Of a DNA stretch of 64,000 nt, positions 31,063 through 42,660 are shown one piece after another. The position numbers and the translations under genes were made by a program. Where the stretch lies: positions 124,001-188,000 of the forward strand of contig WPIO01000055.1 of NCBI GenBank assembly GCA_009760855.2, read 5' to 3'. The notes under the pieces were generated by a model. It ran no database searches and was not told where the DNA came from. It worked only from the letters and a program-made list of their open reading frames with translations. Each line of letters starts with the position of its first letter. The first letter of the stretch is position 1. The DNA comes from Cristatella mucedo (Eukaryota > Bryozoa > Phylactolaemata > Cristatellidae).

Positions 31063-34000
31063 GTAAGTAGGTAGCTATGTCTCCTCGTCCGGTGCCTTTT
31101 AATGTGGGCATTCTGGCCCTATCCAGGCGCCGCATGCTGGTTCTCCGATCGTATTACTCGCTAAGTAGCAGTGCTATAGATGCAAAGAAGGCGTCAGGCT
31201 GTGTAGAAAAAGGGTAAATTATTTCTGCCGCGATGTACTTTTTAGTCACTGTGTTTATAATGAGTAGATAGCATTGACCAGTCGCCAAACTCCCGGTATG
31301 GCGATAGCTAGATGCTGCAATACAAGTTTCTCGCCAGCTATGCAGTATCGTCTAGAAGGTGCATGCAGCATACTTAGCATTCAAAGCAAATCAGTAAACA
31401 ATATAAAAAATATTAGATGATTCAACAGCCTCATTTGCGTAATGGCAAAAGAGTTTTAACGGCTATCACCAGGTAGGCCATGCTTGTTTTAAATGATGAC
31501 ATTCGTGAATCCATAATTTATTTATTATAAATAATGCATGTCATGATTGAATTATCTATGAAACCATTAACGTGGTCATAATATTTGAGCAGGATCGTTT
31601 CCAAACCGTTGTACTATCTCGTACAAATTTTGCAGTTTTTGCATGAGACTATCTGGGAGGTACTGCTAACTTTAACTCGGCTTCTATTTGCTTTCCTGTT
31701 GTCCTTTTCAAGCAGAATGGACTTGGACTCATCAGTCCATGGGATTATGATGCCAGTCATCTGCCGTGAAGAAAGTGTACAGTAGGGTCCTTAAGAGCCC
31801 ATCCAGTTCATGTTTCTTGATGAGCATTTAGTGCGTTTAGCGACCCTCGAGAATGTAGCTTATTAGCCTCTTTTGCAATACATCCTTTGTCGACGCTCTT
31901 TCATTAATGACTACTGCTGACCCTAACAGCTCGCAAGCCATCGCTTCCCACACTTTAACACCCATCACATTCAGGCTTTGGTCGAAACTGCGACAGCGTG
32001 TTACCAGTGGTAACAATAATCTATCGCCCGACCTCCAGGTACCAAGTCTTCTGTAATTCCAGGATTTGCTCTGATTTCTATTTAGTGTGCCAGAAATCGT
32101 CTCTCTTCCTCGTATTGGGTAATTTGAAATAATTCATTCCGATTGCTCAACTGGCCTCTTAAGTGTCAAATTGTGTACCCTGACTTGATTCATTTTCTTG
32201 TGTGGCTAATTTGCACAGCCTCACTCGCACCTCACGCTTGCCTCACCAAATATTCTCCCACAAGTGTATGCTGGCAACTCCTATTACTACAAAATTCTGC
32301 TCGTCTAACCACTCGTGAATCTAATTTAGTCGGTTTTTTGTGTCCCTGTCTATATCCAGAATCATTTGTGAATCACAAAACCTTAATTGCCTTGTCCTTG
32401 ATGTAGTCCGAAAAAATATCCTCCTCACCCTTACACTACTCAATCCTCCGCCCGACCTGTCCTCACCTGTACAATGCTTCAGCACGACACTTCTTGACGA
32501 GTTTGCTTCTTTGAGTTAGCATTCTGTGTGCCCTCGCCCAGATAGCTAATGGTTTACTGCAGGCATGAACTAGCTATCAGAACTAAGCTAAAGCTTGAGA
32601 AAACATGCAACAGATTAGGGCTGTCTGTCCATCGACTGGCATACGAGGACTATTTTAGATCTTATCATCTGTCGATCGTGTTTCCTTTGCAGCAAATGTA
32701 AAGCGCCTAGAAAGAGAAGAGTTCTCTGAGGTCGCTTTATCAAATGTATTGTTATTATTATTATTCAAGCTGTGGCTAACTCTAGCTTTTATAAAAAAAA
32801 AAAAGTCGATTCACCGATGCGCAATCCAAAAATGCTAGTGTCGACCATCATCCATCTCCTTTACCTCGGTAAGGTCAGCACTTTATTGATCTCTATGGCG
32901 ACCAAGCCGATCTCTTCTCTCACTTTTTTTGTCGTCAAGATGGATAAGATCAGAGTTTCCAACCTTAAGATGGCATCCCTGCTGGAATCCTCTCCCTCAT
33001 TTATGTGCAACTGCTCCATATCGACCTTCAAGCCTTTCACTAGTGGCCTCTTGAAGTTGATCTCCCAGTCTATGAATACTACTAGCCCCCTATACCCCTA
33101 CCCACCGTTCTCCTTCTGGGATGCATAGATTTGCTGCCGTGCATAACTATTATCACAAATATTTCCGTACTCTGTTTTCGCGCCGGCCCCCCTGCACATT
33201 AAAAAAAAAAAATAATTGTTAGGCCACTCGTTAGGAAGGCAGCTGAGCACTTGCTGTTCTGTCTGCCTACTGAGTGTCCTATCAAGGACACGCGAAAGAG
33301 TAGTAGCAGACCAGCTACATTCTTATATCAAAACTTGAAACCTAGTAAGTTCGAGTCAGGTTTTGCAGCTCATTGCTGCTCAAAGTAAGCACTGCTGCGA
33401 GTGTATAGTGGCCTTCTCAGGAATGCAGACTTACATAGTTCGCCTGCTTATTTTGCTGGATCTTTTGGCAGCATTTGATGCATGTTGATCATCTTTTCCT
33501 TCTCAGGGATCTCTCAGTCACAATAGATATTCTTCTTCTGGCCGACGTAGTCGCCAAGCACAACCCAGGCTTTCATTTGTGTGCAGATGACTCTGTATGA
33601 AGGTTTTTGTCACTCACTTTTAGGTCCCTTCATTTTCTGGTTCCAGCTAACCTATCAGAACTACTTCGCAACCAGGCTAACCATCGTACCACCCACACTT
33701 CTGACTCAAGTTGGTTAGCAATGCCTCAAACGAACCGAAAATCCTTTGGAGACCGTGCCATTAGTTCGTATGCTTATTTAGCCTGGAACTCACCCTCAAC
33801 TGACGTCACAACATTCCTGAATTGAAATTTCAAAAGAAGCTAAAAAGTGCTCCAGTTTCTAACAGCATTTGCTGGGTCCTTATGGCAGCCGTGATGGCAC
33901 ACTAGGTAAGGTGGTTGCTTTCACGACCTCGGTCCCGAGGTCGTGGGTTCGATTCCTGAAGTGGGCGATTCTTTATCGCCACTGCAAGCAGTGGCGATAG

Positions 34001-37000
34001 CCGTAAAGGCTCTTCTGTAAAGGTTCTTCTTTATACAAAAAGAGGCTGTTTGATCAGCTAGGATTTGTTTGTTTGTTATTTGTTTGTCCTTTGTTCTTGT
34101 GCATACTGTCGCTGTGCTTGCTACCACATTTGCTTGTTGACACTTAGCATGTTACCTCTCACCCAATGATCACGTTTCTTTTACAGTATGTTTGAAGTGC
34201 CTATAAAGAGATTAAGTTCACCGAGTGCACTATTCAAATTCATTATTACTATTATTACGCTGACCTGCAAGGCCCGCCACGACTTGGCTCCTTCATACCT
34301 AGCTGAACTGCTGCATCAGTTTCAGCCTGTTCGCGCCCTCAGGTCCTGTGTGGACGATAAATTAGCTGTCCCATTCCTCCGCTTAAAGACAGTTGGCGAC
34401 AGAAGCTTTAGCTCTGCATGTCCTAGATTGAGGAACTCGCTTCCACAATTCTTACGCGACGACAACTACTCTCCTACTGCCGACTATGGCTCATCCTTTT
34501 CAGCGGTCCTGAGCTGCTACTTCCATTCTACTCACTACCTCAACTGCTCTCCTGACTCTGCTATGCTTCCCACATTCTCTTTGTTGCGTGAGACGAAGTC
34601 AGTTGGCTACCGAATGCGTACCGAAAGCCGCTTAGGCTGTGAGTGCGCTATACAAAACTCTCCTGCTTAACACCCACACGGTCTTAATGACTTTGTGGAG
34701 TTACTGACGGAGATACGTTACATTACATTACTATTAGTACTGTTATTATTATCACCTGTGCTGTGATTCCTTCCCCTCTTCCAACAGACTGACTGATTCG
34801 GCCCATATTTCGAGTGCTTAGAAAGAGACCTAGTTCTCTTAGGGTGCTATGCAACTGTTATATTGTTATATTGTTGTTATAACTGTCATTGGTCACCACT
34901 TCATGTCTTTCATGGGCAGCCAGACCAGCCTGTCGTGCATCCATTCCTTATGCCGAAAGGCTCGCATGAGTATAATGTATCGCTTGTTGGCAGAGTTTTT
35001 AGTGTCTGGCTTCTGGAGTCTGGCTTTTTGCTCTCGCCCACTTCATGCAGGGCATACTGCTAGCTAACAACAGAAAGGTTTGGCAAGGGCCCGATTTTGA
35101 GCTTAGTAACATGGCGTTAAATATTATTATTTGGGCTAGGCATCAGTATTGGTTAGTGCCTTACTTTACCTAATTGAACATCTAATGGAAGGCTTGCTGG
35201 AAGCCAATGGCTTGACCACCAGAGTTGCATTAGTGGTAAGGTGCTTGCAATTCATGGCCGACGTTGTGGTTTTGAGTCCTCCCAGAGACAAATCTTTATT
35301 GCCAGCTGCCAGCCACTAGGGCTTTTCTGCAACTGTATACATTCGGCTGGCTAATCAGCTGCTTTGTGTGTATATGACTTTGTTAGTCCAAGATATCCTG
35401 AGTTTTAGGGGTGGCAAGGAGCTTGGGGGGACACCGGCATAATTGATCGGTTTCTATGGAACACGTACGAGCATGCCTAGGATCATATGGTGACACTGCC
35501 TGGTTTCAGTTGAGGAACTGTGCCAAAATCAGGGCCTGTATAGGCAAGACAATTCGGGCTTATTTAGACAGGGCACATCTAAGTTGGTCCGTGCATTTGT
35601 GACGTCCAGTCTTGACTCATTTAACTCACTGCTTGCTGGTCTACCGGCGTGTGCAATCAGGCGCTTACACCTGGTGCAAAACTCTGCAGCTAAGCTTGTC
35701 TGTCGTGAATGTTGCAGTTGCCACATCACACCACTTCTCGTCGACCTGTACTGGCTGCCAATCAAGCAACTTCAAGGTTTTGTCGCTCACTTTTAGGTCC
35801 CTTCATTCTTTGGCTCGAGCCTACCTATCAGATCTACTCCCCAGCAGGCCAAGCATCGTACCAACTGCTTTTCGGAATCTAATTGTTTACCAGTACCTCG
35901 TACAAACCTCAAAGCCTTTGAATACCGTGCCGTTAGTTCGTATGCTCCCAAAGGCTGGAACTCACTCCCGACTTGTGTCACGGCATCCCCTGACCTGACC
36001 ACATTTGAAAAGTGATTAAAAACTGTCCTATTTATGACAGCATTTAGTTAGTCCCTGTGATTCGTCTTTTATGTGCCTATGCATGCTGACACTGTTGCAT
36101 GCTGCCACTAACCACACTTGCATGCTGACCCTGTGCATGTCATCCCTAACCATGTTATTCTTGTTGTTTATCGAGCATGCTACCACTAACCATTCGATCG
36201 TGTTTCCTTTGCAGCAAATATAAAGCGCCTAGAAAGAGACAGAGTTCTCTTAGGGCACTTTATCAAGTGTGTTAGTATTATTATTATTATTATTATTATA
36301 ATTATTATTATCATTATACGACCCTCCGAACTGATTCACACGTTTGTGACATGGCTTATAGATTACTGCAGTCCTCTTTATGTGGTACTCGTGGCCTGTG
36401 CTTTTAATCGTCTTCGCCTGATACAGCACTCGTTTAGCTCGTCTTGTCTGTTGCCACGGTTTAGCTCCCACATCACACCATGACTATGACCTGTTTATCT
36501 GGTCTGGCAGAGAGGCCACCCGCCAGCTTCTGCGGTGTCTCCTCTGCTGCAGCACGCAGAACCTGAATTGTACAGAAAAGTTCATATGTTTATATAGGCC
36601 CAACACCCACCTCAGCCGACTGGTTATATCGCTCCATAATCGCTCTTCGTGGTTTGTTATTTTGCACACACAAAATAATTCGTTTGCCTAGACGGGATAC
36701 AGCATCCAATTTGGTCCATGCAGATGTAACGTGCCATCTGTAAGTCACTACTTTCTGGTCTACATGCCTATGGGGTAAGGCACATTCCGTTTGGATTTTC
36801 AGTCTATGCAATAAGCTTCTTTCAGGCACCTATTGTTCCAAAAATGTAGGTCCACTTAGACAGGGATAGCACAGCCAAGTTGGTTAACAAAAATACTAGC
36901 TGATTCAACAGCCTCTTTTATATGGCAAAATAAGAGCTTTTACTGCTATCACTACCGCTTGCAGTGGCAATAAAGGATCGCCCACCCCAGGATTAGAACT

Positions 37001-39470
37001 CACGACCTCGGGACCGAGGTCGTGAAAAGCAACGCCTTACCTAGTGTGCCATCACGGCTCACCAATACAGTTGTGATATCCCTTTTTGACTTCTGTGACT
37101 TATGGCTCGCAGGCCTTCCTGCCCATGCAATTAAAAGATTGCAGCCGGTGCAAAACTCGGCAGCTAGGCTTGTCTGTCGTGAGCGTGGCATGCCACGTTA
37201 CATCGCTTCTCACTGATCTGGTCCAACTAGCCGTGAATGGACGTCGAGATTTTGTCACTCACTTTCAGGTCCCTTAACTATCCTATCTCAGCCTATTTAT
37301 TCGGACTACTCCTTGATCGGACTACTCCTTGACCTGGTACTTTGAGCAGGCTCATCCCGAGCCGCCTGCTCGTCTGACTCAAGTTGCTTAGCTTTGCCTC
37401 GAACCAACCACAAATTCTTTGGAGATTGTTCCCTCCATTTACTCCCAAAGCTTGGAACTCACGCTCGACTGACGTTACGACATCTCAGACTTGACATTTA
37501 GGAAGTAGCTAAAGTACCACCTGTTCCCGACAGCATTTGCCGGGCCCTTGTGAATTGTCGTTTGTGTGCTTATGCATGCTGACGCTAGAGCTATCACTAG
37601 CCAATTTACCCACTCTAATAATTAATAATAATACTACTATTATTATTATTACTATTATGTGTGGGTTTAAGGCTTTAGCAACTTCAGCAGCCTAGTCCTT
37701 TGCTACAAACGCGGCACAGGGCTGCTGCAATTAGGAGTGACCATGCCTTCGACTGGACATGTCCATGGCATTAAATGTAGAAATGTCTATTTCATTGCCA
37801 CTAAGTGGACCTATGCACATCATCGGCCATAGCTTAGCACCTGCTGGTTCGAAGTCCAAAGCGCAACTGACTTGTTTGGAACCCCAGATACAAGTGACTC
37901 CCCATTTATTGAGTTGAGCTTTTTAGATAGCGACACATCCGGTGCCCAATCTGTAGAATTCAGGAATCGTTTATAATCTCATCTCGTAATCAGCATTTTA
38001 CTAATCAGCATTTTCGCAAGCTTACCGATCTGGCATGCACATGCTGCACTGGACACTCGGTGTTTTCTCGAGCATGACGAATCGTCTGGCAGCTCTGCTG
38101 GGCTTATTTTGGCTGCCACTGGCAACAGGTCACCTGCAAACGTGTCACTCTCAGCTGCCGGCAACAGAGTCAGCCGCCTGGTGCAGCTCACCAGGAAGGC
38201 GTGGCCGATCAATGTTTTTGTTAGGTATCCCAGAAAAAAGGCATGCCAATTAATTCATCAGAGCATTGGTCTTACCTTTCTGTGGGGATTGGAGCCTTAA
38301 GAGGCACATTTTCACTGGCAGCAGCTCAGATTCGTCCTACCCAGTCTCTGGTCTTCCAGCTGCTCTGTTGATTGCTTCAGAGCTATTACAGCACCCCACC
38401 AGCTGCTCTGTTGGTTGCTGCAGAGCTATTACAGCACCCCACCAGCAGCCCCTTCGGTGCTCAATTCTGAACTTCCTGCATTCTTATTAGTCGGTTCCCC
38501 TAATTTGTGCGATGTCCTTTTGATTTTTCTTTACGCGACCAGGCCGTTGGCGGTAGCACTTGCATGCTAGAACTTGCATGAGAGAGCTGTGCGTACGGGT
38601 AACTTCTTCAAATTGTCAGCGATGAATGTTGATTACTTGTCCCGACAGCTGGCCGGCTGCGTTTTTTTTTTGCTGTTGCTGGATGAATCGCATTTTTGGT
38701 GGCATAATGCATTTTTGTCTGCACAAGAATGGCAAACTCTGGTCAGAGCATTTTGAGCAGACGTGCTTGCTTTCGGCTTTTGTCGTATGTCGCAATAGTG
38801 CTCGTTTGAGCAATAGCTGCTGTTTGAGAAAGTGAAAGCAAAAAAATCGCCGCCACGCCAATTCATTGTGCACGTAGGTGTACTGCGAAAGGGCGCGAGT
38901 GTCGACGTGATTGGCTTTGGCCAGAAGCTGGACACGTCTGTTTCCGACATCGAAGTGTTTCACGCGTCGGTGCCGGCCGCCGAAGCCGGACAGAACGTCG
39001 GCGTGCTGCTGCGCGGCGTGCGGCCCACGCAGCTCGAGCGCGGCGCGTACGTCGCCGAGCGCGGCTCCGTGAGCCAGCATGAGCTGTTCACGGCGCAGCT
39101 GTACGTGCTCACGAGCGCCGAGGGCGGCCGCCTCAAGCCGCTGACAGACGGCTACTCGCAGCCGCTGTACAGCAGCATCTGGTCGATCAACGCCTGTGTC
39201 ATGCTGCCGCCGAAAACCATGGTCATGCCCGGCGACGTCACCACGGCCCAGGTGCTCCTGCGCAAGCCCATGGTGCTCCAGCCGGGCCAGCGCTTCTCCA
39301 TGCGCGAGAACAAGTTCACGTCGGTCACCGGCATCGTGTCGGAAGTGTCCAAGGAGATCGGCGCTCACGTGATCCAAGGCTTCAATGCGCAGAAGCCCGC
39401 AACGCACAAGCTCGAGACCAATTCGCGCTCGGCCCTGAGAAAGCTGCGCAAATTCAGCAAGGACCCGTGA
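30213..39470 (+). CDS. TUFM: Mitochondrial elongation factor Tu, EF-Tu2-like, complete, two exons
   Basis: Exons are 30213..31062 and 38878..39470, giving 480 codons, joined in phase 1 across a 7.8-kb intron. The first roughly 55 residues are basic and Ser/Arg-rich, as expected of a mitochondrial targeting peptide. GTPase motifs follow: GHVDHGKT (67-74), RGITIN (107-112), DCPGH (129-133), NKID (184-187) and CGSAK. Domains 2 and 3 continue in exon 2 ([37 protein letters not shown]). The factor delivers aminoacyl-tRNA to the mitochondrial ribosome. The wording [12 protein letters not shown] and the [20 protein letters not shown] stretch resembles the divergent second mitochondrial EF-Tu (EF-Tu2) of insects and other invertebrates more than canonical TUFM. 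About 40 basic residues extend the C-terminus beyond the usual end. The upstream GTG-initiated extension (30156) is not used, because the first ATG is at 30213. Confidence 0.93.
31063..32684. other. EF-Tu intron, mostly unassigned
   Basis: Holds a short minus-strand SINE remnant (31408-31472). The rest shows no recognisable repeat or exon. Confidence 0.5.
31408..31472 (-). repeat. SINE remnant, minus strand
   Basis: GATGATTCAACAGCCTC and TTTTAACGGCTATCACC match the antisense of the SINE 3' body. Truncated. Confidence 0.5.
32685..32768 (+). mobile_element. LINE family A 3' tail
   Basis: CTTTGCAGCAAATGTAAAG, the hairpin (32700-32738) and an ATT tail. Confidence 0.8.
32850..33085 (-). other. 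Unidentified protein-like open stretch, minus strand
   Basis: The minus strand encodes about 70 codons including [19 protein letters not shown] and [20 protein letters not shown] between two stops. Amino-acid composition is mixed and protein-like rather than repetitive, but I recognise no family and see no start or splice signals. It may be a piece of a transposon or processed pseudogene in the EF-Tu intron. Confidence 0.25.
33215..33880 (+). mobile_element. LINE family A fragment
   Basis: RT pieces in order: a decayed [13 protein letters not shown]-like stretch (33350-33400), CCAAGCACAACCCAGGCTTTCA (33555-33575), and [20 protein letters not shown] with [19 protein letters not shown] (33607-33790). 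Frameshifted. A SINE lies immediately 3'. Confidence 0.7.
33888..34070 (+). repeat. tRNA-derived SINE, full length
   Basis: Both boxes, the CACGACCTCGGTCCCGAGGT palindrome before the B box, and the CGCCACTGCAAGCAGTGGCG body hairpin. A short duplication lies at the CTTCTGTAAAGG step. Confidence 0.85.
34180..34257 (+). mobile_element. LINE family A 3' tail, decayed
   Basis: AAGTGCCTATAAAGAGATTAAG with a decayed right arm and a short ATT tail. Abuts a family B copy. Confidence 0.55.
34258..34740 (+). mobile_element. LINE family B 3' half
   Basis: An open stretch encodes [20 protein letters not shown], a [18 protein letters not shown] segment and then the B 3' UTR. Ends GGAGATACGTTACATTACATTAC. 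One of the best-preserved B copies. Confidence 0.85.
35205..35395 (+). repeat. Divergent SINE, related subfamily
   Basis: AGTGGTAAGGTGCTTGCAAT, a B box-like GGTTTTGAGTCC, and a body ending GGCTAATCAGCTGCTTTG. Layout matches the main SINE, but the sequence is strongly diverged. Confidence 0.45.
35540..36310 (+). mobile_element. LINE family A fragment with hairpin and tail
   Basis: Encodes [20 protein letters not shown] and [17 protein letters not shown], then the 3' UTR, the TTTCCTTTGCAG motif (to 36215), a hairpin (36224-36262) and an ATT tail. Confidence 0.85.
36893..37061 (-). repeat. tRNA-derived SINE, minus strand
   Basis: Reverse complement of the full SINE: the CACGACCTCGGGACCGAGGT palindrome, the decayed B box (GATTAGAACTC) and the A box end CTAGTGTGCCATCACGGCT. 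Inserted into LINE A remnants. Confidence 0.85.
37065..37660 (+). mobile_element. LINE family A fragment, decayed, with ATT tail
   Basis: Coding remnants around CAGCTAGGCTTGTCTGTCGT (37160-37180) and CTTTGGAGATTGTTCCC, then a 3' UTR and ATT-rich tail (37615-37655). Confidence 0.65.
37661..38877. other. 3' part of the EF-Tu intron
   Basis: No repeat family recognised apart from a 43-bp tandem duplication (38358-38443). The minus-strand frame crossing 38616-39485 is a shadow of EF-Tu exon 2. Confidence 0.5.
38358..38443. repeat. 43-bp tandem duplication
   Basis: Two adjacent copies beginning AGCTGCTCTGTTG and ending GCACCCCACC (38358-38400 and 38401-38443), with about two mismatches. Confidence 0.85.
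38878..39470 (+). CDS. TUFM: Mitochondrial EF-Tu exon 2 (domains 2 and 3)
   Basis: The acceptor gtag ends at 38877. The leading GT completes a Gly codon with the G from exon 1. The exon encodes [20 protein letters not shown] onward and ends in [11 protein letters not shown]-stop at 39470. GC content rises sharply against the intron. No canonical AATAAA is obvious in the next 400 nt; a variant site near 39830 is possible. Confidence 0.93.
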
Positions 39471-41520
39471 CGCCCTTACCGCCACAACATGGGCCCCTGC
39501 CCCCGTGCTGCCCGTTTGGCCTGGCGCCGAACGATTGTCGCAAGCTCCGCCCTTCTGGCCTGCGAAGCCGCATGACCATGATGGTGAGCCGCACTGCTGT
39601 CAGCGGCGCCTGGTGCCGTGGAATGCTAGAGTGCGAACTGGAAGCTGTTGCTGCGTGTGTCCATGTGTGCGTGACGTGTCGATGGTCGCCCGGAGCAAGC
39701 AGTTTGGATGTGGTTAAGTGACTGAGGTTTTTCCCATCGCCATTGCGGGCTCAGTTCTTCTGAAACTCGCTGTGTCGACTTGCTGCGCTTCGCTGCCGGC
39801 GAAGTCCTTGCTGCTCTGCTTCAGAGCCTCATTAATACACTCTGGCTGCTGAAGCGCGTCTGTCTCAGCCGGTTTTGGGGTCTGCTGCTGATTTCGGCTG
39901 ACTAGCCATGAGACTTGCTTAGTAATCCCTCTCGGTCAGTTTGGTGGTTGCACCAACAATAACAATAATAATACATTTGCATATCGCCCTTAATCTCCCT
40001 CTAGGCACTTTATATATGCTGTAAAGGAAGTGCGACGAGAAGAATTGGTCAGAGCTTCGTTATTGCTACTGGGGTAGTAGGCGGATGGGGCTTGCACCGG
40101 AAGTGGTTGTCTCGATTGCTGCCAGTCGACTGTGATTGAGCAGCCTGTCTTGCTGAAAAGCACATGATATGTGGAATTCACTTGGGACGCACAGTAAAAG
40201 TTCCAGCAGCTATCTGCACTGTAAGCAAGGCAACTAGCTACTGGTCGGCGACTGCCTTTTACCTAATTAGAACCACAATACGATAAGACTCAAATATGGC
40301 TACAAAGTTTGGCTGAGCGTCAAGGTGACAGCTGGTTCACGAGCAAGTTACGCATTCGTTCTCATTCTTTTTTTTGTTGAAGCTCTACCCCATACTGCTA
40401 TTTTATAGGAACCGTGAATTATGTATCTCTCGGCATTTCTTGTATGGTGGCAAAGTTAATAGCTAGTAATACAGCTGAGGGTGGGCAACAAATCTGCTGC
40501 TATAGTAGGGCAACAGGCCGCTAGGTGGTAAGCTAGGTTAGTGTGGTTATAACGCAAGACTGGGGTCCATTCTACGGCCCAGTGCTCATTGGTGAGACAG
40601 TAATTGGCTCTCGGGAATTTTGGCAGTGCAGATATATTATATTCATTATTGATTACTGCAGCAACATTATTTTGGAAAGTTACAGGTCAACTCTTACGTC
40701 GATAACAAAGTTGGCAGCTTTTTTTGTTTTACTCTCTGGCAGTGAGCAACTGCTGACTGCTTGATCCCGAACTCTGTGTAGTTCGGGCTGGCAGAGCAGC
40801 TTCGATAGCAGTCTACAGAGTAAACTTTTTGAAGAGCCAATCGGTAATCTGAAAATAGCCTGTATTCAATGTACGCGATTAGAATGCCAAGGTCGAATAC
40901 ATTGCACTTGGCTCGTGTCCTTTCTCAGACAATGGCAGGTTGACTTGGGGCCATCGTGTTTTCACTCCAGTCGTCTGCTAGCCGCAGGGGGGGGGCAGCC
41001 GCAAGTGCCATAAGTCAGCCTCAGCGATGGTCTCTGCTCGGCGACCGCAATGGACGTCACGGTAGCAGCTTGGAGCCCAGTTGCAATTAAAAGCTAGCGT
41101 ACTGCACCGGCAGTACACTGGTATTTGGGTCGGTCGTGAAAGTGGTTCTTTAACAATTATGAACTCCAAAGCATAATGGAGAGTGTGCTGGCTCCCTAGT
41201 TTCGATAGCTCAATCGTTACAGCACAAAACAGAGGTTACAGGATCCTCCCTGGCTTGACGAAAATATAATCACTTAGTCTCATAGTTTTCACTCTTTCTG
41301 TGTGGCGGTTTGGCTAAAGCCGCATCAATGCTCTCCGTGTTGATTCCAGTCCGTCGTCTGTTTTGCTACGGTCATCGTTCTTGGTTGCCTTCAGCTTTGT
41401 TGCTTCGTTCTAGCTGCCTGCTACAGCTCCACCCACCCACAGAGTGGTCATGTGACATAGATTTCGTTAGGGGGATAGTGTAGCTGTGACTCCCTAAAAC
41501 AGCCAGGACAAAGTGAGTGT
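39471..41520. other. Sequence downstream of EF-Tu, no gene recognised
   Basis: The first few hundred bases are probably EF-Tu 3' UTR, GC-rich to about 39720. Beyond that there is a short stretch with AAT units and an RT-tail-like piece near 39960-40020. No coding signal is seen. Confidence 0.45.
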
Positions 41521-42060
41521 TACGAAGGCAGGAGAGTTTTCTCAAGCCCACTCGAAATCCGAGCGGCGTTCGGCACGCATACGGTAGCAAGCAGACTTGA
41601 TGTCGCACAAAAAAAGAAGAGGATAAGCACAGCTGGGTCAGCAGGGCAGTCGAGAAGGCCTATAGCACGGAAGTAGCAGCTCTGAACGGCTGGAAATGAT
41701 GTGTCGCAGTCGGCACCCGAAGAGAAACGTCGGTACGAAAGAATTGTGGAAGTGAACTTCGTAGTTATAGACATGAAGAGCAAATCCTTCTGCTGCTAAA
41801 ATGGTCTTTGAACATGGGAATGAAACTGCTAATTTATTGTCCGCGGAGAATCCGAGGGAAGCGGAGGCTGAGACTGGTGCAGGAGTTCACTTAGTTGGGA
41901 AGTAACTATGCCACGTTGGGCCTGTTCGGTCACTGCAAGAAGTTTGCACTTGATGCGTTGATCAACCGATCTAACCATCGAAGCTTCTCCAGCAAAGAAG
42001 ACAAGTGGCTGAACTTGTGTGATTTGTTGCCTTGCCTGGCTATAAACCATAGAACTCTGT
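41520..42060 (-). mobile_element. LINE family B fragment, minus strand
   Basis: Antisense of the B C-terminal and 3' region: a QLSELLHQSQP peptide at about 41870, and a decayed 3' UTR at 41530-41740. Confidence 0.6.
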
Positions 42061-42154
42061 AGTTGACGGATCTGCTAGATGACACTTTTACGACACAGGT
42101 TAAACACGATCGGGCATATGCGACTTGAACCTCGCCAGTGCCTCATCTGCCAGA

Positions 42155-42660
42155 CCTATAATAATAATAATAATAATAATACACTTGATAAAGCGCCCTC
42201 AGAGAAAATATCTTTCTAGGCGCTTTACACTTGCTGTAAAGGTAACGCGATCAAATGGTTAATTGTAGTATGCTCAATAAACAACAAGAATAACATGGCT
42301 AGGGGTGACAGGCACAGGGTCAGCATGCAAGTGTGGTTAGTGGCAGCATGCAACCGTGTCAGCACGGACAAGCACATAAAAGACGAATTGCGGCGACCCA
42401 CTAAATGCTGTCGTAAAAAATTGAGTTTTTAATTTCTTTTTAAATGTGGTCAAGTTTGGGGATGTCGTAACGGAAGTAGGAAGTGAGTTCTAGGCTTTGG
42501 GAGCATACGAACTAAAGACACGGTCTCCAAATGATCTATCGTTGTTACCGATCGTTCAAGTAGGAAAGTGTGATCAATAGTGTCGAACGCAGCTGATAGA
42601 TTAAGCAGAGCAAGTGCAGTAACAGTGTCGCCGCCGTTCCCCCTTATGATGTCTGTCATT
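42155..42660 (-). mobile_element. LINE family A, minus strand, 3' end joined to an RT block
   Basis: Tail and hairpin (42160-42235), 3' UTR, then KSFGDRAF remnants. At about 42540 the sequence jumps to the AAFDTIDHTFLLER block, so roughly 700 bp of coding region is deleted. Confidence 0.75.

Noticed and set aside
33888-34070. Functional tRNA gene at the A/B box sequences
   Set aside because: The B box is good, but the rest cannot fold into a cloverleaf. The unit is repeated with a long non-tRNA body, so it is a SINE.
38616-39485. 289-codon minus-strand frame
   Set aside because: Antisense shadow of EF-Tu exon 2; no conserved motif.
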